64,000 bases of DNA from Diphasiastrum complanatum (GCA_029204225.1 CM055092.1:46813486-46877485), one strand, 5' to 3'; shown: positions 1 to 11,035, counted from the first letter of the stretch. The notes: generated by a model not told the origin, from the sequence alone. Numbers and translations are program-made.

Positions 1-366
1 CAAACAAGACTTTTATGACACTTTCTTAAACAACTACCTTATGGCCTACCACTTGCATGGTCTGTGGACCATAAGATAGAGTTGATGCTCGGTAGCCGCC
101 CCATATTTAGACAACCTTATTAGTTTGGTCAAAAGGAAGAGGGACAAGTGACTAGGCAAATCAAGGAATACCTTAGGATGGGACACATAAGACCAGATAA
201 ATTACCATGGGGAGCACATGTTCTTCTTAAGAATAAGAAGGATGGCAGTTTCTGGTTATGTGTGGATTACAAGGGTCCAAACAAGCTTATCATACAAGAT
301 AAATACCCGTTACCTAGGATGGATGATCTCATAGATTGGTTAAGTGAAGCAAAATTCTTCATTTGA
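1..366 (+). pseudogene. Ty3/gypsy reverse transcriptase N-terminal fragment
   Basis: Frame 1 from about base 46 reads through the start of a gypsy RT: the DHKIELM/GSRPIFRQPY stretch, then QIKEYLxxGHIRP, then LCVDYKGPNKL and KYPLPRMDDLID. These are the conserved first RT blocks of plant Ty3/gypsy Pol, which copies element RNA into DNA. A TAG interrupts the frame at about base 121, and the fragment stops after AKFF at 366, before the YxDD catalytic block. The left end is cut by the window. It abuts an integrase fragment on the opposite strand, so the two pieces do not form one element. It is dead. Confidence 0.85.
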
Positions 367-389
367 GAGCAAAAAATTGTCTGATGTGC

Positions 390-660
390 AAGTCAGATAC
401 ACTACTCAAGAGAGAGAGCTTCTTGCATATCTTGCAGGAAATCTACTGCAGCTTGCACCTTGAGACCTTTGAGACCGATCGAAACTAGAGAACGCGGCTG
501 AAAGCCATACATCAGCATAAAAGGACTGAATCCGGTGGCATAATGCTTAGCACTATTGTGCGTGAACTCAACCAAAGGGAGATACTTTTTCCAGTCAAAC
601 TGTCGGTGAGAAACGTATGCTCTAAGCATATCCTCCAACGTGTGGTTGACTCGTTGTGTC
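390..660 (-). pseudogene. Ty3/gypsy integrase 3' fragment
   Basis: The minus strand encodes EQTQRVNHTLEDMLRAYV, then WKKYLPLVEFTHNSAKHYATGFSPFMLMYGFQPRS. This is the region just after the catalytic Glu in plant gypsy integrases (the usual form is QTERVNQTLEDMLR and LPLAEFAYNN). An in-frame stop lies just upstream of EQTQRVN, so the catalytic core is missing. It is read opposite to the RT fragment immediately to its left and lies about 130 bp from a pyruvate-kinase-like fragment in the same strand. Confidence 0.85.
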
Positions 661-790
661 TGCTCTCACTTGCTTTGCTCCGGTCACCTTCTTGCTATCC
701 ACGGGGCTTCTTGCAAAGCACATCGAGTCGGAGTTCCACGCCATTATTCCCATGAATTTCTTCCTTGAACCATGTTTTCATGACGCCGAG

Positions 791-934
791 TTGCTCGAAG
801 CTACAAGTTTTTGGTCCGATCGTGCAGACAAGCTTTGTCTTGCGAGTGCTGTGAAAGCCATTTTTTTTCAGTTCTGTCTCTATCACACTATCGACCTCAA
901 TCCCTGGCAGCGCACACCTCCATTCTTTGAGCTA
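791..934 (-). pseudogene. Plastidial pyruvate kinase (alpha-type) gene fragment
   Basis: The minus strand reads a 48-residue stretch: KEWR, then [18 protein letters not shown], then [14 protein letters not shown], then FEQL. KTK(I/L)VCTIGP is the N-terminal signature of pyruvate kinase. The preceding IEVDxVxExELKxNGF is characteristic of the plastidial alpha subunit, which makes pyruvate for fatty-acid synthesis. Similarity stops after FEQL, where the GGMNVAR block should follow, and a TAG precedes KEWR. This is therefore an isolated piece of a host gene of about exon size, next to a gypsy integrase scrap. The identification comes from recalled motifs and has not been tested by a search. Confidence 0.6.
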
Positions 935-2385
935 TAGACCTTATTATTCTGCTCAGGTGCTACCGTTGAGAAACGCGAGCTACCGTTGCATTTTAAGTTC
1001 AATGAAGCTAGCCTCTGTCACGTCCAGAATCCTAGCCTTAGCAAGCTGTCATCAATGCGCTCAGTGGGTCGTCTTGCTCCTTGAAAGAACTGAAAAGCTT
1101 TTCTTGCCCAATAGTTCCTTCTCGAGCTGCCTGTAACGTGGTCTTCAATGTTTTACTAGCAATCAAGCAATAGGACGTGTTTTTGACTGATTTGATCTGA
1201 TTTGATCTGATCTGAGGAGCCTACTACATTCATCAGATGTGTTTCAGGTGTTTCACAGCCGTTTTTTCAGCCTGCGCCCATCTCTTCTTCATCTCATATG
1301 TTTTTCAGAGGTGGTTAAAATGTTTCACACAGCATAACCGATGGACTCAGCTTCTCATCAGCGCTACTATTAAGGATTTATGCACATTGCTATGGTTGAC
1401 TGTGCCGTCTGAAACAGTTCATGGCTGCTAACTTTTTGAGTTCCAGTCTTGCCACAAGCAGAGCATAGTCTGATTCTGGTGCCTTTCAGCGCCTAAATCT
1501 GCCCACGGAAGTCTGAATTTGCCCATGGAAGTCTGAATCAGCGTTTTCAAGTTCTTCATCAGAGTTCTTTCAGCCCATCAGTGTTTCAACAGCAAATCTG
1601 CAGTGCTAGAGAACACTTCCTGCACGACCATGTTCTCACCTCACAAACAAGATAGCATTGGAGCCAGAATCTGTAGATGCCATAAGATTTCGAAAGTGCT
1701 ATCTCTGAGAACGATCATTCAAATCATTTCTGGACTTTTCAGCTCTGACATTGCATTCTACAGCAGCGTGTTTGCTTTGATTGCATAATGTAGCAGTATG
1801 CTTTGAAACAATCTACAGCATTTGGGTTCCAGAAAATATTCATGATTCAGTTGCTTGACACAAGCTGCATCACCGCTTCATCTTATATGATGCTTGAATT
1901 GCATAGAAGTGCCCGTAGGTTGTTTAGTTTCACAAAACCTTTTATGGTTTCCAAAACTGTTAGACTTAATTACCCAAATACTTGTGTTTTTAACTTTGGT
2001 GTGCTTTTGAGCCCAAAACCTATTCGCACAGCCTATTTTCCGCAGCAAATCTACAGCAAATCTATAAGGTAAGTAACTCTATGAACGCCTTCTGGGCACA
2101 TTCGATGAGAACTATAATCAAATTCAATTTTCAGTCACCCCAGTGAGAAAAGCTACTCGCACAGCCATTTTTCGGCTTGTATGGGTAAACCTTAATCATT
2201 TTTGTCAATGTGCGAATGGCCTCCAAGGCGCCCTCAGCGAGAAATAGTAAAACTTAGATTTTGGTAAGTATTAATATTCGCACAACCATATTTGGGCTTC
2301 AGAATGTCATTATCCAGCATCTTTGTCAGTGTGCGAATGCTTCTCGGAGAGAAAACTACTCTAGAATGAACTTTTCCCTCTGCAA
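935..2385. other. No gene recognised; decayed retroelement-like DNA
   Basis: Only short ORFs without recognisable domains are present. The stretch from about 2,030 to 2,380 has scattered 'ctactcgcacagcc' and 'gtgcgaatg' words that anticipate the motif array to its right, so the right half is probably part of the same LTR or leader sequence. Confidence 0.5.
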
Positions 2386-2389
2386 GTCA

Positions 2390-3180
2390 TATTCGGGTTC
2401 GTGCGAGTCATTTTGTTCCCCTGTGTGAGTCATTTTCTACTTCTTTTTGGAAACCTTTCAAACCTGTGCGAGTCATTTTTGGGTTTGTGAGAGTCATTTT
2501 CTACTTCTTTTTGGAAACCTTTCAAACATGTGCGAGTCATTTCCAGGTTTGTGCGAGTCATTATGAGATGTTTTTCACCTCCTTCTGACCTGTACGGGTC
2601 ATTTTGGCCTGTGCGGGTACCGACCTTTTTATGCGAGTCATTTTAGCCTGTGCGGGTACTGAGCTTCTTGTGCGAGTCATCTTGTGGGTGAGTCATTTTC
2701 ATAGTGTGCGAGTAAGTTCTCGCGTACGAGTCATTTTTCACCCCGAGTCGTGTTCGAGTACTTCCTGTGCGAGTCATTCCCACGGGTTCTAGCTCCACGG
2801 GTACATGTTTGTGCGAGTCATATTCTAGTACGAGTCATCTTCCAAGTTTGGGCGGGTCATTTTGAATTGTTCCCCTATGCGAGTCATTTCTAGTTCATTC
2901 GAGAATCCTTCAACCATGTGCGAGTCATCTTCCAACTCTGTGCAAGTCATCTTTTCAACCCTATGCGAGTCATTTTGACTTGTTTTGTGCAAGAATCCGC
3001 CCTCAGCTATTGTTACGCACCATAGGATATTGTGCAAATTTTGTGCAAATGGATTTTGGTTTTTCTTATGATATTCTATGAACAACTTTCCATTAAACCA
3101 ACCATTCACTTTCCATTGACTGTGCGAGTTCATGACTCTCAAAATTCGGTTGTGCGAGTTCATGAACCTTCCGAGTCAAG
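2390..3180. repeat. Degenerate GTGCGAGTCATT motif array
   Basis: About 25-30 imperfect copies of the word TGTGCGAGTCATTTT occur over roughly 790 bp, spaced 15-60 bp apart. The first few sit in a longer repeated unit that includes CTACTTCTTTTTGGAAACC (for example near 2,440 and 2,500). Variants include GTGCGGGT, GTACGAGTCAT and GTGCAAGTCAT. The related words 'ctcgcacagcc' and 'gggcgagta' continue on both sides, from about 2,150 to 3,630. The array lies about 1.4 kb upstream of a gypsy gag fragment in the same orientation. It may be a regulatory array of an LTR or leader, but no LTR boundary is visible. Confidence 0.85.
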
Positions 3181-4600
3181 TATGCAGGTACTCACAGTCA
3201 TGTCAACTGTGCTTAATCCCAGCCGCGGTATTTCAGCAAGTAAACCACTCGCCCAACATGAAAATCGATGTGTGGTAAGCTGATCTACACTCTAATGAGG
3301 TAGGCAATACTCCCTGAGACCAAACGATACGACATTTAAAAAAAAAAAAAAACCTCTCGGAAACATCAAATTACATCGAAAATTCACATGTACGAATAGG
3401 TCCCTAGGAATTTTTTCTATAAGTTCCTTGCTTCGTGGTCCAATTGAGTTGACAAGTCATTCCTTGATATTCGCACCGACTCTTGTCAGCTACAAGAGCA
3501 CTAGAGCAGGTGAGACTAAAAAAAAAAAAAAATTCTAAATTCATCCACATTAGTGACATAAGCTACTCGCCCACCACATTTTGGGTCTCCCCTGATCAAA
3601 TTCAATAACTTTAATCAGTGGGCGAGTATATTTTTCACACAAATTCTCGACATAGAGGGCGTTTGTTTTGTAACAAGTTTTCCTAAGACAGCTACTTTTC
3701 TCGTAAGGAGTTCAATGGTATGTTAAGAGCGTTCAGATGGCAAGGAGCAAATGGCCTGTCATAATCTCAAGCTAACAAACGTTGAGTTTTCTGAGTGAAA
3801 GTTTTGTATGCTGAGTTACTACTGACCGGTGGGGATCAATCCATTGCCTTCAAATCTCGAGACCGCTGATGAAGAGGCCTATCCAGATACTGTCACCCTC
3901 AAGTGGTAATATGAGAATGGGAGACTCTAGTGAGGCAAATGAGAATGGCGTGTCAACAATGCCAAACATGTCAAACCAGGATCATATTTCATTGGAATAA
4001 CTCAAAAATATTATGAGACTCTATGCTATCACTAGTGGTAAGGTACAGAGCAAAAAAATGACTATTTTTGTATATTTCATCATGGTAAGTATTCGCACAG
4101 AGGTAAAATATCTCTAAACGATTACTTGTGAATCCTCTACTTACATCTCTTGACCAAGAATTCGAAAAACGCCCCCTAAAATTATTAAAAATGGCCTATG
4201 CGAATAGGTTCGAGGTCCTTTCTCCCTAAGGACGAAAGGTTCCAGAAACTTCAAGAAAGTCCAGAGAAGGTGAGAGAAACATAGCAACCTCCTCAAAATT
4301 ATCTACCGGTACAAATTCTTGATCTTTCCACAAATAGTACTTGCATAGTCTATTTTTGACAAGCTCTAGACTTGTGCAAGTTCCCAGGTAGGTGTGTGAA
4401 TTCTCTCCAAAAGAGTACACTAATGAGCCTGAGTAGCACCATTCACTGAGAAAACCTGAATTCTAGTATCACCCTCGGTTGCGCAAACGAGTAGATAAGA
4501 GGATTCCGAGAATAAATGCCCAAAATACAATTGAACCTAGTTAGGTTCCTCCAAGATTTTGATAACGCTTGTAAGTTTTATGAAGACAGCTCTAAAACTG
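3181..4600. other. No gene recognised; leader-like sequence before a gypsy gag
   Basis: It contains two A-runs (about 3,337-3,352 and 3,518-3,532) and residual array words such as 'ctactcgcccacc' near 3,560. No coding domain is seen. By position it could be the long untranslated leader of the gypsy element whose gag begins at about 4,611. Confidence 0.4.
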
Positions 4601-4610
4601 AAAGGTAAGG

Positions 4611-4877
4611 TTGTTTCCAATTATTTTCAATGGCGATGCGAAAGAGTGGTATCTGTATCTAGAGAGTACGAATATTGAGTCATGGGAAACCATAGAAAAA
4701 TATCTCATCAAGCGACTCAAACCATCTAAGTTGACCCAAAGCCCATTTAACCAAATGACTCAGATCAAAATGAAGGGCAAGGAGTCGGTACGCACCTATT
4801 ATGAGCAGTTTAAACATCTCAAGGTAGAGTGTGTTGATGATACAATCACCAAAAAATGGCCATTAAATTATTCCTAG
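4611..4877 (+). pseudogene. Ty3/gypsy gag fragment
   Basis: The 88-residue frame carries the retrotransposon Gag core: FNGDAKEWYLYL, SWETIEKYLIKRLKP, then the S(PF)NQMTQIKMKGKESVRTYYEQFKHL block. Gag forms the particle that packages element RNA. The frame ends at TAG after KWPLNYS and no zinc knuckle or Pol follows. Downstream to about 5,110 the sequence is still compatible with decayed gag (proline, serine and glutamine-rich reading), but it is broken. Confidence 0.8.
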
Positions 4878-5270
4878 TCGGGTTACCCAGGCCAGTAGAA
4901 GAGAATTGAAACCCGCAGACTCTTACCAGAGTCTTATTATCCAAGGTCGATTGCTCCTCATCCAAAACAACAGTCTTTTGTAAAGAGTCAACATATTGCT
5001 ACATCGTCTATCACACAAATTGATTCCGACTACATAGACCCAACGATGTATTATTTAGAAGATACCAATGTGCCTGCTCATCAAGTTGATTCATTTGCAC
5101 CTTATTAAAATTAGTAGTATTAGATGTGTCTAGGCTCGTCTAGTCTTACTGATTCTTTTATCATCCACGGATACATAGTAGCTTTCAATCCAAATAGAGT
5201 TAAAGTGTCAGAAATGGTGAACTCCTGCAACTTTGTCGCAACACAAACAAGACACGAAGGTCGAACGAGA

Positions 5271-5297
5271 GCGATTCGCGAATCATTCGCGAATCGC
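5271..5297. repeat. 27-bp near-perfect CpG-rich palindrome
   Basis: Two TTCGCGAA-type cores are arranged as arms of an inverted repeat that is perfect except for the centre. The arms are GCGATTCGCGAAT and its complement. It lies inside LTR-like sequence upstream of the copia remnant at 5.6 kb. Confidence 0.8.
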
Positions 5298-5429
5298 AAA
5301 CACACCTCCGAGACCACAAACCGCAAAAGGGACGCAAAACGAAAACTACGAAAAGAAACGAAAAGAACGAAAGCAAATGGGAGATTACGAATCAAACAAA
5401 GAAAAATCTTTCGCGCTGCCAGTTGGCAG

Positions 5430-5625
5430 CTCAACGGGCTTCACGCCCAGCTGAAATGAGTAGCAACGACGGAGACTAACTAACTAGTTGATTAGCGTTA
5501 ACTAGTCATGTGATTCGACGTTTAGCTATCTTGTAAACTCCACATAGTGGAGGTATAAACGATCCTCTCTAGATCATAACGATAAAAAAATATGTGAATA
5601 CAGAGATTTGTAAGATGGCAACCAG
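5430..5625 (+). repeat. Probable copia LTR 3' part
   Basis: The sequence between about 5,430 and 5,620 has the look of the R-U5 part of a plant copia LTR: a 'ggaggtataaacgatcctctctag' stretch and a run ending in 'gtgaatacaga'. It directly precedes gag-like coding sequence. No primer binding site or terminal CA could be fixed, and no second copy is in the window, so the assignment rests on position and composition. Confidence 0.35.
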
Positions 5626-5627
5626 TT

Positions 5628-6690
5628 GGATCAGCACGTTGAGAAGATCAGAACGATCTTCTCTCAACTCGCTGCATTAGGACAGGAGCACCAGGTCCCA
5701 GCACCACAGTAGCTGATGTACTTCATGAAATCTCTACTGACGTCCTATCAGCTGTTGAGAATGCTCATACTGAGTCTACCAGATATGACATTTGACAAAG
5801 CAGTCAGGCTTGTCGTTGATGAGAGACTGATGAGAGACGAAGGAGAGAGAAGCAGTGATCAAGAGAAGGCTCTCATCACGAAAGGAAAGAAGAAGAACAA
5901 AAACAAGCCAAGATTCGAGAAGACAAAGTCCTCGAATCAACAATCTTCTTGCTGCGATCACTGCCACAAACCAGGCCATACGGCCAACAAATGCTGGTTC
6001 AATCCAGCAATACCTTGCATGCACTGGAAGAAGAAAAGGCATTTTGCATACGACTACAGATTCAACCCAAAAAGAAAAAACAAAGCTGAAAAGGCAAACA
6101 TTGCAGAATCATCTAAAGATGCAGAAAGAGGTGACGAAGCTTTCATGATACTCGACGAAGCTTCGACAAGCTACTCTGAACATGACTACGATGTGGTCAT
6201 TGATTCAGGAGCAACATCTCACATAACCTGTAACAAGAAGATCTTGATCAACTTTTGCGAACTCGAAAACAACAGAGCGATGATTCTACGTGATGGAAGC
6301 AGACATGATGTCAAGGGCATCGGCTCTCTACAGCTACGAGCACTGTCAGGCCAAGCAGAGCTGCCAGGAGCACTCTATGTGCCCTCACTCAGAAAAGATC
6401 TGCTATCTGTCTCCAAGATGGCAGATCTAGGCATTCGAGTTTTATTCGATGACAACACTTGCCATATGATCGAGAAGACGACAAACATGTTGTTGACAGT
6501 CGGATGCAGAGAAGGAATGACAAGCATAAGGTTGCTCCTTGCATACGCCACACACTACAATCTGGAAATTCACCAGATTGACGTGAAAACAGCCTTTCTC
6601 CATGGAGATCTAGAGGAGGAAATTTTCATCAAGCAACCTGAAGGCTATGAAGACCCCGACAATAGACTTCTTCTTCATCTGCGGATTTGA
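5628..6690 (+). pseudogene. Copia gag-protease fused in frame to RT by internal deletion
   Basis: Gag sequence (LDQHVEKIRTIFSQLAALGQE, then TFDKAVRLVVDERLMRDE) leads, after a TAG near 5,710, into a 324-codon open frame. In order it has a basic linker; a zinc knuckle CDHCHKPGHTANKC (about residues 80-93); protease DSGATSHIT (about 162-170); the LYVPSLRKDLLSVS block; and then, abruptly, RT sequence LLLAYATHYNLEIHQIDVKTAFLHGDLEEEIF (about 277-308). The whole integrase and RT N-terminus are missing, yet the frame is kept. It ends at PEGYEDPD and is followed by an antisense gag scrap. It cannot encode a working Pol. Confidence 0.88.
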
Positions 6691-6900
6691 TTGTTCTTTG
6701 TGATGTGCTGTTCTGGTCTGGCTTTGATTGCTTCGAGCCTTTCTTTTTCTTTTGCTTCGTCATGGTCTTGTTGGTGTATAAGGCTTGAGAATCAACTGAG
6801 GAACTTGAGGCTTTGTTCCTCTGCGTGTCTTCCCACAACAACATAATAATGACTCTTGAAAGAGTCAATTCTAGATGTGTTGTGATGATCATCACTCAAC
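6640..6900 (-). pseudogene. Copia gag fragment (E/F family)
   Basis: The minus strand reads MMIITTHLELTLSRVIIMLL followed by WEDTQRNKASSS and a basic tail. It closely matches the gag piece at 22.36-22.49 kb (MIIKTHSDLTLTRVITMLLQED) and the gag of element F near 51.4 kb, so it belongs to that family. It is only the end of the Gag C-terminal part, without its zinc knuckle, and is inserted antisense against the preceding copia remnant. Confidence 0.75.
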
Positions 6901-7147
6901 TGTCATATGAGCTTGGCAAGCTTGTAAGTAGTTGCATCACTACGTCTTAATCGTCTATGACAGATCTGACAGCGGGAAGACAATTCGTCATGACATAATT
7001 TTGCATGCAAGAAGTACGTATGACTTTCACAAAACCGAAATAAAAGTGTTTAATATAATTTAACAAGTTCAATATTATTATACTAGTTTAGATATTTTTT
7101 ATTCTATAGAAAAGTGATATATGTCTATTTCATTTGCAGCTTCTAAC

Positions 7148-8242
7148 ATGCAAAATGCACAAGATCATGGTAAGGTGAAATGCGTTTTTTTTCCTTCTCT
7201 TGATTAGATTTCAAATGAGGGAAATATGTTTAGTGATTTTTATGAATATGATTCATGCATATCAATAATGCATTATTGTGCTCTTGCAACTTTTAGCATA
7301 TGTAAGGGAGAATTATAATGTGAAGAGAAATTCTCTCGTTCATCAAATTTTAAATGAGAAAAAAATATTATTTTTACTTTTGTACATTTGAAATTGTTTT
7401 ACTGATGCTATGCATGTTATTGCTTATCTTTTTGTTGATGTTTACAGTGCTTGCAAATTCAATGGATTTTCCTATTCCCATTGAAAAAAATGTGACAAAT
7501 GATAAGATTTGTGGATCAGTAGATCCACTTTCAAAATTTTCAAATTCCAAATTGTACGTAAAATGGAGAGCAGAAAGATGAAAAATAAGAGCTGACCAAG
7601 AAAGAAGTCGTACAAAAACTAGACTAGAAATCAATTTATTTGATCAACCTTGTGTTCCATCAAAAGAGATTTATGTACAACGCATTTCAGCACTAGTGCG
7701 GTCTCGACTTGACTTCACAAAAAAGTCAATTAAAGAACATAGTAAAGCTGAGATAGAAGTTATTCAGGCTTCACTTGAGGTACGCATAATAATAATATAT
7801 AATTTAATTATTTCATGATTGAGGATGATGTACATTATTTTAATTTCATTTAGATTATTTGACATATTAAAATTTGATTTTTGTTATGATATTTAGAGTT
7901 TTTTTGGTAGACTCAATTTAATGCTGATTACAAGCGATTATATCGATATTTCAAATTACAGTTGTCAAAATCGTTTAGGAGAAATAAGCAGAAGGTAAAT
8001 TGCCTTTACAATCTTTAGTTTAACATGAAAAATAGTTGATTTGAACAATTACTATTTTTATATAAGATTTTTTAAGAAATTTTAACATTTAAAAGATAAG
8101 ATTGTGTTTGGTCTTTTTATAGGCTTTCATGGCTCTTCAACCAATAGATGGCTCCGAACCACAAAGGCCAATATGGTTGAAATGTGAAATGTGGAATCAA
8201 ATGAAAATTATTGTAAAATCTGAAGATTTTCAGATTAGTTGA
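7148..8242 (+). pseudogene. Broken four-exon gene, plant transposase-like
   Basis: Four segments join in frame through GT...AG introns: exons 7148-7169, 7448-7779, 7911-7994 and 8123-8242, giving 186 codons with the last two introns in phase 0. One internal TGA at 7579-7581 breaks it. The readable protein is basic (KIRADQERSRTKTRLEINL, then YKRLYRYFKLQLSKSFRRN) and ends with RPIWLKCEMWNQMKIIVKSEDFQ. That layout resembles the plant Ptta/En/Spm-type transposase domain (Transposase_24), in which an aromatic xxxW motif precedes a 'sexFq' helix. The family call is tentative. An acceptor at 7,139 means there may be further upstream exons. Confidence 0.4.
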
Positions 8243-8369
8243 AATTATTTGTAATGTTTTGATGAAACATGTGTTGTAATTGATAACTAAAGATATATGT
8301 CAATCAAATAGAGTTTTTTTTAAAAATAAATTTAGTCAATTGGATTAAATTTACATTTGTTTAAAAACA

Positions 8370-9072
8370 ATGATGAAGCACTGAGGCTTACCCAACTAGT
8401 GCTCAAAATAGAAATGAAACTAATCTAAGATGACAAAAATACAAAAGCTTATTAAGGCTTACCCAACTAGCAAGGTGCTTAAACTAAATCCTAGATTAAC
8501 ACCCAAAGGGTTTGAAAAGATAGATTGCGGCCAAAATAAGCATCAATCAATTAAAAGCATGCCACAATAAAAGAACCAATGAAAGGAGGCAAGAGGAGGC
8601 CCGAGCACCTTCCCTCAAGCTATGCACCATCCAATGGGAACACAAGTGAAATAACAAGATAATCTCAAAGAGAGAGCTTAGCATAATCTTAGAGTGCTAT
8701 TTTACAAGGGAAATGCCTCTCTTCTTATAGCAAGAAGGGCCTTCCATAAGCTTCTATTAACTTATGGGATAATTTCTAAAACTTGCAATTCTAAGACTTC
8801 TAAACCTCTCCACTTCTAACTTAGAAAGCCTAAGACTCTAAACTTACAACTCAAGATAACTTAGAATCTTTTATTTTCTAAGCTTAAGTTTCTAAGTTTA
8901 AGTTCTCTAAGTTAAGTTTTCTAACTTAGAAGTTTAGAATTTAATAAGTTTCTACCCTTGGACTTATAACACACATGCCATGGTAGGAGTTTATTAACAA
9001 GTTCTCATAGTGGACTTACAATACACATGTCACAGTGTTTTATTTTACTTTGAATTCACTTTGTTGCTAACA
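8370..9072 (-). repeat. Gypsy-type LTR (solo or truncated), minus orientation
   Basis: The reverse complement of this stretch matches the LTR at 42,342-43,070 almost throughout. Shared features are the start TGTTAGCAACA/TGTTAACAAC, the 'gcatgtgt...taagtcca' words, the run of 'cttagaactt' variants, and the 'actagttgggtaagcctta' words that occur twice in each copy. A polypurine tract (AAGGAGAGGGATAA on the minus strand, 9,073-9,088) lies immediately outside its start, as for a 3' LTR. The far end fades near 8,370. Confidence 0.8.
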
Positions 9073-10755
9073 TTATCCCTCTCCTTATTTGATTGGCCGT
9101 CCCACGCCAATGATAATAGAAAGAACCCCGCTCCTTATGGTGTGGGAGGAGTCAAAGTTGGTGCCGCTTGTAGATATGGAACTTTTTGTGAAGTTCTGCT
9201 CTGTAAGAGATGAAGCTTTGAAGAAGGATGAGCGTCTCTAGAGGTTTGGCTCTTTGATGGTTTGTATTTCCAGTTGCTCACGCTGATGATTCAATGGGTT
9301 GTTGAACAACACAAGGTGAGAATGAACGGTAATGAGATGAAGGTGAGGGTAAGTGGCAAGATGTGAGTCAGATATGGGGGTTGGTGGAGGTGAACGAATA
9401 GATCAAAGGTTTGTTGCTCATAGTTGTCTCTTGAAAACATAATGTTGGCAGAACTGTGATTGTTGCATTGTAGCTTAATTGTACCGTTGAGAGCTCCATG
9501 AAGGACTGCTTGGAATAGAGGCTTGAACGATCATATCTTTTTTTTTTCAATTAAGTAGTGCCCTTTGAATAGTCAACAAGTGAATAACTTGCCAATTTCT
9601 TTAATTGCGAAAACACCACTTGTTGTTTTGTAAAAAATCTCCAAGGTCCTTTTAATAATATGCTTGTCTTGGCTCTTTGTATGCCGCAGATGTTGTAGAC
9701 TTGTCTGCTCCATGAAGTGCTTCAAGTGAGAACTAGAGCAAGTTCAGAATGATCAATCAGGTGGGAATGAGGACTTGAAGCATGGATGAGACAAGTGATC
9801 AGATGAGGATTCAAGATTTATTATATGGTGGAACAAGGGGGAAGGAATGGGTGTGGACAAGGGATGATAGGGATCTTGTGTGTCTTTATATACATGTTCA
9901 TAACCAATGTTCAATGTATAATTTTCCAAAAGAGTCATCATTGTTCGTCGTTGAAAATGACATTTGTCCTTGGGGTTGTGTACCTACAATTCCATTCACT
10001 GATGGATTCGAGATTTCTTCGTCATTGCAACTTTTGAGCTTGTTGAAGTAGCTGGCATGGATATATAGCTGAAAAAGCATGGATTTTGTATCGCTTACGT
10101 AAAACCAACTGCTTATTGAAGGTGGTTGTGGTTTTTGTGAACATTCCATCTTGTTGGGAAATTGGATCTTTTGCTAGATAATATTGGAAGCCAGATAATG
10201 TGCTCCATTGGTTTCCAAATAGAAAATTTGTTGTGAAGTCCCTTAACTGTTTTTTTTTATCCAACCTGTATGTTGTTTCTTGGGAGTCCACTCATGAAAA
10301 AATACTATTTGGAAGCTTGTTTGAGTGGTCTCTGGCTTGTGTCTTTTGAGTAGTGATTTTTCCTCACATTTGAATTGTGCTTTGGGGTTGCACAACATCG
10401 CTTGTGAAGATAATTTGTGTTGGCCACACACCGGTAGATAATATCTGATGGAGTATGGTGATAATGGCGGTGCACAAGGTGGTGTTGCTGTGTGATCTTT
10501 TTGACTATGTACAACAAGTGAAGGTTTTGAAATAGAAGCTAAAAGTTATGCCTGAGTACTTTAAAGATTCTTTGACTGACAGACATGCAAGAAAACAAAA
10601 ACATGACGTAAAAGGGTGTAAAAAGAAAAGTAAAAAGATGACCAAACTAAAAGAACATGATCACAAAACGACATAGGTTACGGACTTACAATCACATATT
10701 CAGACTCACATAACAAACGTCAATCAGTAAATCTCCCAGAAGTAGCACAATTGTG
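9073..10755. other. No gene recognised; presumed internal retroelement sequence
   Basis: The first 30 bp (9,073-9,105) match the 3' internal end next to the LTR at 42.3 kb. The rest has only short ORFs with no domain I can name. On position it is probably decayed internal sequence of that gypsy element. Confidence 0.4.
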
Positions 10756-11035
10756 TCAGCGCAAGCGTGAAGGGCAATCCTTAACATGGCGTTCCATGCC
10801 ACAATTTTCACAAGCTGGTAGAAGACGAAGCTTGTCTGGCCAGCAAATACTAGGATGCTTACCTACATAGATAAAGCATCTACGTATTACAAGAAATTGT
10901 TGCATCGTAAAAATAGCTTGGTTTGGATCATAGATCGGGGCATTAGGATCTTACGGATAATATACCATCGCTTCAGAGGAGTATCCTAGTGGAGTAGTGG
11001 CGTCCACAAAATAAATTGCTGGATCTATAGAATTT
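10756..11035 (-). pseudogene. Gag-like fragment with a CCHC-type knuckle
   Basis: The minus-strand frame, interrupted by one TAA near 10,950, reads DPAIYFVDATTPLGYS, NAPIYDPNQAIFTMQQFL, KHPSICWPDKLRLLPA, then CENCGMERHVKDCPSRLR and a stop. The cysteine-histidine spacing (C-x2-C-x4-H-x3-C) resembles a Gag zinc knuckle with one residue missing. It may be the end of a gypsy Gag, perhaps from the element whose LTR lies at 8.4-9.1 kb. No other domain is visible, so the call stays tentative. Confidence 0.4.
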
